A program made the position numbers and the translations under genes. From NCBI RefSeq assembly GCF_036206005.1, contig NZ_CP108143.1, forward strand, positions 930,001-994,000: 64,000 nucleotides of DNA, given 5' to 3'. The stretch's first letter is position 1, and every line of letters starts with the position of its first letter. Under the pieces are notes generated by a model. The model had not been told where the DNA came from. It did no database searches and saw nothing but the letters and a program-made list of their open reading frames with translations. The stretch comes from Streptomyces sp. NBC_00178 (lineage in GTDB: Bacteria; Actinomycetota; Actinomycetes; Streptomycetales; Streptomycetaceae). Positions 53,388 to 60,711 of the stretch are shown here, piece after piece.

Positions 53388-55475
53388 CTACCAGGACGCG
53401 TCGTCCAGGACCAGCCGGCCCGCCTTGCGGTATTCGCGGCGGGCGCCCGCCAGGAGGTCGGCGGTCGACACGCCGTCCCCGCGGCCCGCCGCCGCGTACG
53501 CGGCCGTGACGACCGCGCTGCGGATCGAGCCGCCCGCCAGCTCGAAGTCCGCGGCGCAGGAGGCCGGATCGACGTCGTCGGCACACGGGACATGGGCGAG
53601 GCTGTGCCGCCACAGCGCCAGACGCTGCTCCTCGTCGGGGAACGGGAAGTCGACCACGAGGTCCAGGCGGCGGGTGAAGGCGTCGTCGATGTTCGCGCGC
53701 AGGTTGGTGGTCAGCAGGGCGATACCGTCGAACGACTCCAGTCGCTGGAGGAGGTAGGCGCTCTCCATGTTCGCGTGGCGGTCGTTGGAGCTGCTCACCT
53801 CGGAGCGCTTGCCGAAGACGGCGTCCGCCTCGTCGAAGAGGAGCACCGCATCCGTCCGGTCGGCCTCGGAGAAGATCCGCTCCAGGTTCTTCTCCGTCTC
53901 CCCGACGTACTTGTCGACGACCGACGGCAACTGGACGACGTAGAGGTCGAGTCCGAGTTCACCGGCGACCACCTCCGCGGAGAGTGTCTTGCCCGTACCG
54001 GAGTCGCCCGCGAACAGTCCCACCACTCCCCTGCCGCGCCCGCCGCCCGCACTCAGCCGCCAGTCCCCGAGCACCCGGTCGCGGTGCCGGGCACGAAGGA
54101 CTAGTTCGCGCAGCTGCGTCAGCGGGCCCTCGGGGAGGACCAGGTCCGGCCAGCCGACGTCGGGCCGGATACGGCGGGCATGGCGTTCGAGGCCCGACGC
54201 GGACTGCTGGCGGGCCGCGAGCCGCAGATGCGCGGCGGACAGTTCCGTACCGTCGAACGCGGCGTGGTCCAGGGCGCTCCGGGACGCACGGTCGATCCCG
54301 CCGGGACCGAGGCGGTAGGCGGCGACCACCGGTGCCAGGTCGAAGGCAGGCTCCTGCGGACCGAGCGCCGCCCGCCAGGCGTCGAGATCGCCCGCACGCT
54401 GCCGGGGGGCGTCGAGCACGAGCGGGTCGCGCCCCGCATCGCACCACTGCGGGTCGTACGGACGGGGGTCGGCGAACAGCACCGGGACATCGTCGACCGC
54501 GAGCGCCCGGATCAGTTCCCCGGGCCGCTCGGGCAGCGAGGTGACCACGATCGCGCGGCCCGTCAGCCGTGCCTCGCGGAGGAGTTCCCGGTACGGGAGG
54601 CGCTCCCCCGCCGTGCGTTCCGCCGGTGCGTGCTCCGCGGGGTGGTGGTCGGGCGGGTGCTCCCCCGGCACGAGGTGCAGGGCGGGAACACCGGCGATGC
54701 CGAGGGCGTCGGTGGCGAAGGCCAGCCCGTCGCCGTCGCGGTGCTCGCGCAGGTAGACCGTGAGGGGGTGCACCGAGAGCTGCCCGGCCAGCCTGCTCGC
54801 CAGTGGGTCGACGCCGTGTGCCGCGCCGGGTCCGGCCGCGCCGTCCGGGCTCTGCGCGTCCTGCGGGGGCGGCCGGTACGGAAGCAGGCGTGCGGTCCCG
54901 GCGAGGGCCGGGTCCGGGGTGTCGTCGCCGAGCAGATGGGCCACGACCCGGTCGGGCACGCGCAGGGAGCGGCTGAGGAAGGGGCGTTCGGGATCCTCCA
55001 CCTCGATCAGCCCGAGTGCGAGCAGCCGGGCGGCCGGATGGAACCGGGACCGTCCCGCGGCGGAGTGCGCGGGCACTCCGCACAGGTCGAGGGCGAGCCC
55101 GACGGTGGCCCGGCGACGTGTGACGTCGTCGTTGAGGTACCCGTACAGCGGCTCGAACGCACGGTCCAGGTCGGGGGCCAGCGCGATCAGCAGGACACGG
55201 GTGTCGAGCGGGCTGAGACGCAACCAGTGGGCGAGCCAGGGGAGCCGGTCGTCGTCAGCCGGTTCGGCCGCCGTCTCCGGCTCGTCGGAGCCGGGGGCGG
55301 GTGTGTCCTCCGCGCGCCCGGAGAGCAGACGACGGACCGCGTCGTCCGTCAGATACATCCCGCGCATCGGATCGGCGGCCGTCGGGTCGGTCGCGCTGCG
55401 GCGTTCGACGAGGAGCGCCACCCGCTCGCGCAGTTCGCCGAGCCGTCCGAGCAGCGAGGAGGAGGGGTCGCTCAC
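53388..55475 (-). CDS. CIS-associated AAA+ ATPase (Afp15-like)
   Basis: This 695-residue protein is one of the hallmark extracellular-CIS genes. The N-terminal 450 residues are family-specific and partly winged-helix-like. The C-terminal AAA domain has Walker A GDSGTGKT (K496), Walker B LLFDEAD (D548, E549), a sensor segment LLTTNLRANIDDAFTRRLD with the arginine finger, and a lid. It is thought to assist assembly or remodelling of the particle. Start GTG 55475 overlaps the DUF4255 stop (GTGA), so the two are made together. It is convergent with the CisA-like gene with no visible terminator, so some transcript overlap is expected. Confidence 0.92.
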   Translation of the reverse strand: MSDPSSSLLGRLGELRERVALLVERRSATDPTAADPMRGMYLTDDAVRRLLSGRAEDTPAPGSDEPETAAEPADDDRLPWLAHWLRLSPLDTRVLLIALAPDLDRAFEPLYGYLNDDVTRRRATVGLALDLCGVPAHSAAGRSRFHPAARLLALGLIEVEDPERPFLSRSLRVPDRVVAHLLGDDTPDPALAGTARLLPYRPPPQDAQSPDGAAGPGAAHGVDPLASRLAGQLSVHPLTVYLREHRDGDGLAFATDALGIAGVPALHLVPGEHPPDHHPAEHAPAERTAGERLPYRELLREARLTGRAIVVTSLPERPGELIRALAVDDVPVLFADPRPYDPQWCDAGRDPLVLDAPRQRAGDLDAWRAALGPQEPAFDLAPVVAAYRLGPGGIDRASRSALDHAAFDGTELSAAHLRLAARQQSASGLERHARRIRPDVGWPDLVLPEGPLTQLRELVLRARHRDRVLGDWRLSAGGGRGRGVVGLFAGDSGTGKTLSAEVVAGELGLDLYVVQLPSVVDKYVGETEKNLERIFSEADRTDAVLLFDEADAVFGKRSEVSSSNDRHANMESAYLLQRLESFDGIALLTTNLRANIDDAFTRRLDLVVDFPFPDEEQRLALWRHSLAHVPCADDVDPASCAADFELAGGSIRSAVVTAAYAAAGRGDGVSTADLLAGARREYRKAGRLVLDDASW

Positions 55476-56161
55476 GTCCGCCGCTCCCGGATCGTGTTCG
55501 TCGCGCCGTGCCTCCTCGCGAAGTCCTCCTTTGCGGCGTCGACGCTGGACGCGCTGTGGTGGCGCGCCGGGCTGTCGTCGGGCCGGCCGTCCGTCCCGCG
55601 CACCTGGACGCCGAGCCCTTCGGTGACGGGCGGACCGACCTGGTACTCGGGGGACGCGAGGAAGGGCGCGGTGATCACCACGTCGAGGGAGGGCTTGAGT
55701 TCACCGCCGAGCGCCGACCAGATGTCCGCGAGCGAGCGGGCTTCGGTGTGCAGCCCCGCGACGGTCAGCGGGACGGAGAGGCCGAGTTGGGCGAGCGTGC
55801 CGGTCAGGTCCTCCGGCGGGAGGATCTCCTTGGGAAGAAGGGTGTGCAGGACGGCGGAGAGCATCCGGTGTTCGTCCTGCGGGCGCTTGGTCCAGGCTGT
55901 GACGAGATACGACAACCGGAACCAGCGGGGCGGCTGATGCTGTCCGAGGAGGATCCCCTGCTCGTCGCGGAGGGAGACCTTGCCGCGCTGGCGCCGGTTG
56001 GTGTCCTCACGGATGTCGTAGAGGTAGGCGTCGATGGTCGGGGCGTTGCGCCGGGCCGCCCAGTCGCGCGTCGGGGCGTCGAAGGTGACCTCGACGTCGG
56101 ACCCGGCGAAGGCGCCGCGGACGAGGAGTCCTCTCAGGATGTCATCGACCTCGTGGATCAC
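55472..56161 (-). CDS. DUF4255 protein, CIS tail terminator/cap (Afp16-like)
   Basis: The 229-residue protein carries the DUF4255 pattern: IHEVDDILRGLL, then VEVTFDAPTRDWAARR, APTIDAYLYDIREDTNRRQ and RWFRLSYLVTAWTKRPQDEH. In Afp-like particles this protein caps the tube and stops its growth. The start at GTG 56161 is chosen because homologues begin at this point and AGGA lies 5 nt upstream; GTG 56179 would add six residues. It forms a two-gene unit with the ATPase, and is transcribed from its own promoter in the 292-bp gap behind the small LuxR gene. Confidence 0.92.
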   Translation of the reverse strand: MIHEVDDILRGLLVRGAFAGSDVEVTFDAPTRDWAARRNAPTIDAYLYDIREDTNRRQRGKVSLRDEQGILLGQHQPPRWFRLSYLVTAWTKRPQDEHRMLSAVLHTLLPKEILPPEDLTGTLAQLGLSVPLTVAGLHTEARSLADIWSALGGELKPSLDVVITAPFLASPEYQVGPPVTEGLGVQVRGTDGRPDDSPARHHSASSVDAAKEDFARRHGATNTIRERRT

Positions 56162-56232
56162 GGTCGTCCTGCCCTTCACCTTCGCTGCTGATGGAACCCG
56201 CCCGTCGCCCGACGGGCCCGCGTGCGTCGTAT

Positions 56233-56242
56233 CGACATGTCG
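56233..56242. promoter_or_regulatory. Palindrome upstream of the DUF4255-ATPase operon
   Basis: CGACATGTCG is a perfect 10-bp palindrome 72 bp upstream of the DUF4255 start, in the 292-bp gap that must hold this operon's promoter. It may be a site for one of the two adjacent LuxR-type regulators. Confidence 0.3.
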
Positions 56243-56453
56243 CGAAATGGACCTGGTGTGACGTCAGCCGGTCACCGCACGCGGCCGGTCGCGTGTGCGC
56301 CGACCGGTCGCGCAGGGGCCCCGGGACGAGCCACCCCGTCGCATCGTCGCCGCGAAGGCGGCGCACCGGAAGGCACTGGGGGGCCGATCACGGGGCAACA
56401 CCGCTGCCCTGTGCCACCCTTCCCCTGCCCTCGAAGTCCTTGACTCATCAAAG

Positions 56454-57092
56454 TCAGATGTAGCCTTCACGCAAGGCATAGGCCACGGCATGGGCACGGT
56501 TGCGGAGCTGCAGCCGGGTCGTCAGGCCGTGCATCACGTTCTTGACCGTGCGTTCGGAGTACGAGAGTTTGCTGGCAATCTCCCCGGTGTCCATCCCCGC
56601 CGCCACCAGCCGGAGCACATCGACCTCGCGTGGTGCCAGACCGGACGCCGTGGTGCCCGTCGCGTTGCTCGTGCCCCGCTGCAAGGTGCCCACCTGGGTG
56701 ATCAGCCGCCCCAGCAGGTCCGAGGGCAGATCCCCTTCGCCCCGGGAGGCCGCGAGGACCGCGCGGAGCAGGCGGTGGCTGGTGGCCTCGCGCCGCCAGA
56801 CGATCGCGCCGACGCCGCACTCGATCACCTGGAGCAGTTCCGCTTCACGGATCAGGCTCGTGACGAGGACCGCCTTGGTGCCGTCGGCGCGTGTCAGCCG
56901 CCTCAGCCGCGACAGCGTGGGCTCGTCCAGCGCCTCGGCGAGCAGGACCGCGACCGTGCCCGGCCTCCCCGCGCCCTCCTCGATCAGCTCCACCTCGGAG
57001 TGCCGCCGAAGCTGGCTGACCGCTCCGTCCATGGACAGCGGGTCCGACGCGTGGACCTCCACGGGGATTCTCACCGGGGGTCGAAGAACCAT
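56454..57092 (-). CDS. LuxR-type regulator with atypical receiver domain
   Basis: This 212-residue protein has an N-terminal receiver-like domain (about 10-125) and a C-terminal LuxR helix-turn-helix (about 148-210, LAPREVDVLRLVAAGMDTGEIA, SKLSYSERTVKNVMHGLTTRL). Where a response regulator has its phosphorylated Asp there is Ala-Glu (TVAVLLAEAL), so it is probably not controlled by phosphorylation. It is divergent from the large LuxR regulator and lies upstream of the DUF4255-ATPase operon in the same direction. Control of the injection-system genes is the obvious inference. The start is ATG 57092. Confidence 0.88.
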   Translation of the reverse strand: MVLRPPVRIPVEVHASDPLSMDGAVSQLRRHSEVELIEEGAGRPGTVAVLLAEALDEPTLSRLRRLTRADGTKAVLVTSLIREAELLQVIECGVGAIVWRREATSHRLLRAVLAASRGEGDLPSDLLGRLITQVGTLQRGTSNATGTTASGLAPREVDVLRLVAAGMDTGEIASKLSYSERTVKNVMHGLTTRLQLRNRAHAVAYALREGYI

Positions 57093-57225
57093 GCCTGTAC
57101 GTCCTCGCGTCTTGCCTCAGCAGAACAAACCGTTCCTGCCCCTTCCATCCTTCCTCCGCCGACAGGACGACAACAACGTGGCCCACCACGAGACCGACCA
57201 CGAGATCGGCGGCACATCCTCATGA
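57091..57225 (+). CDS. Small ORF (44 aa) coupled to the large LuxR gene
   Basis: This frame starts MPVRPRVLPQQNKPFLPL and ends HEIGGTSS, and its stop overlaps the LuxR start as ATGA (57222-57225). The LuxR ATG itself has no ribosome binding site (ACATCCTC precedes it), so translation of this leader could be needed to reach it. A GGGGG run stands 10 nt before ATG 57091. No homology is recognised, and the frame could be accidental. Confidence 0.35.
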   Translation: MPVRPRVLPQQNKPFLPLPSFLRRQDDNNVAHHETDHEIGGTSS

Positions 57226-60185
57226 CGGCGCTGTCGACCCGGCCGGGCCCCTGTCCGCCGGTCCCCGAACCGCGGCCCGGCCTGGGCCACGTCTCCACCG
57301 GACTGCTCGAACGCGGTCCCGCGCTGGACCTGCTGGCCGCGGAGGCGCACCGGGCCGCGAACGGATCCGGACGGCTGGTCCTGTTCCGCGCCCCCACCGG
57401 TACGGGCCGCAGCGCGCTGCTGGACGCCGCCGCCGAAATCGGCGCGGGGGCCGGGATGCGAGTGCTGCGGGCCTACGCCTCCCCCGAGTGTTCCGGTGCC
57501 CCGCTCGCCCTCGTACGGCAACTCCTCGGCCTGCCGCACGATCCCGGCCGGCCCCACGACGACGGCGCGCACCACCCCGGCCACGAGCCCCGCCTCTGGC
57601 AGTCGCTGCGCGACCACGCGGCCGCATCACCCCTGCTGCTCGCCGTCGACGACGCACACCTCGCCGACCCGGCCTCCCGGCGCTGGCTGGCCGAGGGAGC
57701 CCGGCGGCTGGCCGGGTCGCCGGTCCTGATGGTGGTGACCGAGCGCGGTCAGTACGACATCGCCCCGGCGGCTCCGGGCATGGCGTACTCCCTGCCGCCC
57801 GGTGTGGTCCGCATGCACGCGGTGGCGCCGCTGAGCCGTCCCGCGGCCGAGGAACTGGTACGTGCCGCCCTGGGCCCGGACACCGGTGGCACCTGGGTGG
57901 ACGGCTGCGTGCGGGCGGGCGCGGGAAACCCCCTGCTGCTGCGCGCGTTGCTCGACGACCTGCGGGCGGTCCTCCCGCACGGCGTCCGGGCCGCCGCCGC
58001 TCAGGGCGGCGCGGAACCGGCACTGCCCGAGCACTGCGCCGAGTTGTACCCGGGGAGCTTCGTGGCTGCGGTCTCGTGGTGGCTGAGGAGTGCGGGCGAG
58101 GGAACCACCGTGGTCGCCCGCGCGCTCGCCGAACTGGAGGACGCCGCACGGTACGACGACGGGGAGTGCGGGTCCCCCGACGGGTCCGGGGTGCTGGGCA
58201 CCCGCCCCGGCCCCTTTCCGGACGACGCCTCGTGCCGGGGCCGGGCACCCGGCGGTGAGTTCAGCTGCTTCCTCTCCGAGCTCACCCACACCGATCCCGA
58301 CCGCGTCGACGGCTGGATCACCGCGATGGCCGGTCTCGGGCTGCTGCGCCGCGCCCCCGGCACGGACATCCCGCGCTTCGCACACCCGCTCCTGCGCGGG
58401 GCGGTCCTCGACGGCTGGCCCCGCTCGGACCGGCAGGCCCTGCACCTGCGCGCCGCCGAACTGCGCCGGCGACGGGGCCACGGGGCCGAAGCGGTGGCCG
58501 GGCATCTGCTGCGTACCGCCCCGGGCAGTGCGGAGCACGGGGCCGACACCCTCCTGGACGCGGCAGCCGCAGCGTCCAGGGCCGGCAGGACCGGCGCCGC
58601 CGCGCGGTACCTGCGCCGCGCACTGGACGAGCCCCTACGGCGGACGCGCCGGGCCCGGGTACTCACGGAACTCGGCGAACTGGAGCTCGCCACCTTACGG
58701 GCCGGCGGGATACCCCGCCTGACCGAGGCGCTGCGCCTCCAGCAGGAGCCCAGGGAGCGGGTGCTGGCGGCGGTCCGTCTGGGCAGCGCCCTGCTCGGCC
58801 GGGGCACACCGCGTGCCGCGCTCGACGTCATGCGCGAGCTGGGCCCGCTGGACGAGGAACCCGCCCTCGCCCGCACGGTCCAGACGGCTTCCGCCTTCTT
58901 CTCGGACCACGACCCGGCGATCCGGCGGGCCGTCCACACGCGGCTGCGTGAGCGCGCCGGGCACTCCCCGGAAGGCATCAGCCCCGCCCTGCACGCCCTG
59001 CTGATCCGGTACGACTCGACCGCCGGGCTGCTGTCGGCCGAATCGGCCATGCGGCGGATCCGGCACCTGCTGGCGGCCCCGGAGGATCCCCTGCTGGTGC
59101 CCTACCTGCTGGGCACGGCGGCCGCCGTGGCCCAGTGGGCGGACGCCTCGGACGACGCCGAACGCATCATCAGGAGCGGACTGACAGAGCACGGGCTGTC
59201 TCCCCTGCACCCCGCCCACCGGTCGCTGCTCGACACGCGGTTGGACACCGCTGCCGCACGGGGCCACCACCGGTGGGTCCTGGAGGAGACCGACCGGAGG
59301 TCACCGGTGCCGGGAGACGCGCCCGGCACCGGTGCGAGCAACCTCCTGGCCCACCGCGTCATCGCGCTCGTCGAGTGCGGCCGCCCCGCCGAGGCCGAAC
59401 GCCTCGTCGTCGGCGTCGAGGTCGGCGCAGCCGGGAACGACCGCGAGGAAAATCGATTCCTCTACGCCCGTGGCGTGCTGCGCGCGTCGACGGGCGATCA
59501 TGCGGGCGCCCTGGCCGACTTCCGCAAGTGCGGCAGGCGCCAGGCCGGCCGCGACGTGGAGAACCCCGCCGTCACACCGTGGCGCTCGGCCGCAGCCGAA
59601 AGCCTGCTGTCGCTGGGGCATACACCGGAAGCCGTCGCACTCGCCAAGGAGGAGAACCGCTACGCCGCCGCGTGGGGCACACCCCGGGTACGGGGCCGCG
59701 CGCTGCGCGTGCTCGGCGCGGCCACCGGCGGCCGACGCGGTCTCGAACTCACGGCGGAGGCGGTCGGATTGCTGCGGAGCGCGTCGCTCGATGCCGAACT
59801 GGTCCCCGCGCTCATCACCCACGGGCTCCAGCTCACGGCCGCCGGACAGTCGCGCAGCGCGCGTCCGCTGCTCAGGGAGGCGGCGACCACGGCCGAACGA
59901 CTGGGCGCGGTACGCCTGTCGAGCCGCGCGGAACTGGCCCTCAGCGCGAGCGGCGCCCGCCGCAGGAACGCCCCGCTCACAGGCCGCGACTCGCTGACCG
60001 CCGGTGAGCGCCGCGTCGCCGCCCTCGCCGCCGAGGGGCGGACGAACGCCGAGATCTCCGAACTGCTGCACCTGGCGCGACGTACCGTGGAGACCCACCT
60101 GACCAGCACCTACCGCAAACTCGGCATACGCCGCAGACTGGACCTTCCGGCCGCGCTGAACACGGAGACGCCGGGCCCGACTTGA
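57222..60185 (+). CDS. Large LuxR-family AAA/STAND regulator with a TTA codon
   Basis: The 987-residue LAL-type regulator has an N-terminal ATPase domain (about 25-400): a Walker A-like APTGTGRS in which R63 replaces the usual Lys, and Walker B LLLAVDDAHLAD. A long TPR-like helical middle (about 420-900) and a C-terminal LuxR helix-turn-helix (about 925-985, LTAGERRVAALAAEGRTNAE, TVETHLTSTYRKLGI) follow. Leu492 is encoded by TTA (58695-58697), the only in-frame TTA I found in the window, so translation needs the bldA tRNA. An orthologous TTA-containing LuxR gene (SCO4263, from memory) controls the equivalent cluster in S. coelicolor. The start ATG 57222 overlaps a possible leader ORF. Confidence 0.92.
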   Translation: MTALSTRPGPCPPVPEPRPGLGHVSTGLLERGPALDLLAAEAHRAANGSGRLVLFRAPTGTGRSALLDAAAEIGAGAGMRVLRAYASPECSGAPLALVRQLLGLPHDPGRPHDDGAHHPGHEPRLWQSLRDHAAASPLLLAVDDAHLADPASRRWLAEGARRLAGSPVLMVVTERGQYDIAPAAPGMAYSLPPGVVRMHAVAPLSRPAAEELVRAALGPDTGGTWVDGCVRAGAGNPLLLRALLDDLRAVLPHGVRAAAAQGGAEPALPEHCAELYPGSFVAAVSWWLRSAGEGTTVVARALAELEDAARYDDGECGSPDGSGVLGTRPGPFPDDASCRGRAPGGEFSCFLSELTHTDPDRVDGWITAMAGLGLLRRAPGTDIPRFAHPLLRGAVLDGWPRSDRQALHLRAAELRRRRGHGAEAVAGHLLRTAPGSAEHGADTLLDAAAAASRAGRTGAAARYLRRALDEPLRRTRRARVLTELGELELATLRAGGIPRLTEALRLQQEPRERVLAAVRLGSALLGRGTPRAALDVMRELGPLDEEPALARTVQTASAFFSDHDPAIRRAVHTRLRERAGHSPEGISPALHALLIRYDSTAGLLSAESAMRRIRHLLAAPEDPLLVPYLLGTAAAVAQWADASDDAERIIRSGLTEHGLSPLHPAHRSLLDTRLDTAAARGHHRWVLEETDRRSPVPGDAPGTGASNLLAHRVIALVECGRPAEAERLVVGVEVGAAGNDREENRFLYARGVLRASTGDHAGALADFRKCGRRQAGRDVENPAVTPWRSAAAESLLSLGHTPEAVALAKEENRYAAAWGTPRVRGRALRVLGAATGGRRGLELTAEAVGLLRSASLDAELVPALITHGLQLTAAGQSRSARPLLREAATTAERLGAVRLSSRAELALSASGARRRNAPLTGRDSLTAGERRVAALAAEGRTNAEISELLHLARRTVETHLTSTYRKLGIRRRLDLPAALNTETPGPT

Positions 60186-60236
60186 CGGGGCCGGGCCCGA
60201 CTTGACGGGGTCGGGGCCGACTTGACGGGGTCGGCG
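60171..60236 (+). repeat. 20-bp tandem repeat overlapping the stop codon of the LuxR gene
   Basis: Three exact-length units of 20 bp run 60171-60190, 60191-60210 and 60211-60230, with a 6-bp remnant. The shared core is CCGACTTGACGGGG. The first unit encodes the last residues and the TGA of the regulator. Each unit can fold as CCG-ACTTGA-CGG, and TTGAC recurs every 20 bp. Slippage could move or change the 3' end of the transcript. Confidence 0.85.
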
Positions 60237-60711
60237 TCCGCACGCGGAGAACCGGTGGGCATGCCGCCCGGTCTTCTCCGGCGAACGGTTCTCGTCGGTC
60301 GGCACATCCGGCTTCCACGGTTTCCTCGACGACCGTCGCGGGGCGTACGCCATGAGCAACCTCTGCTCCGCCCGGGCAGCGCAGCGCCGGTCTGCGCGAT
60401 GTCCTGAAAGCGCCGCCGGGGACGGGATGCAGGTACGCAAATCTCCCCCGCCACGCAGGCGGTTCGTGCCGCCTATGCGCCATGTCGCAGATGCGACAGC
60501 CGGATCAGTGGCTCTTCAGGCCTTGTCAGCTGATCATTTCCGAGGGTTTACCTCCAGTCGCACATTCGTTTTCTACAACGCGGTAGACGCTCCCGCCACG
60601 GCTGTATCCGGCCGGTCCGCGCCGTCAGGTCCAAGCGCGGGTGGCACCGAGCACCCTTACCAAGCTGTTCGTCGGCCGTCGCCCCCCGTGGCCGCCGCAG
60701 AAGGAGTCCGA
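60237..60711. other. Gene-free stretch upstream of the M4 protease, with a 16-bp palindrome
   Basis: About 475 bp carry no credible gene; the frame open from 60352 is upstream read-through of the protease frame. TGTCGCA (60483-60489) and TGCGACA (60492-60498) form a perfect inverted repeat with a 2-bp spacer, a likely operator. The segment 60520-60590 is AT-rich (TTGTCAGCTGATCATTTCC, then GTTTTCTACAACGCGGTAGAC) and should contain the promoter, but the boxes cannot be assigned firmly. Confidence 0.45.

Noticed and set aside
56295..57221. Extension of the large LuxR frame by about 309 codons
   Set aside because: It is antisense to the small LuxR gene and not protein-like; the ATPase domain begins after ATG 57222.
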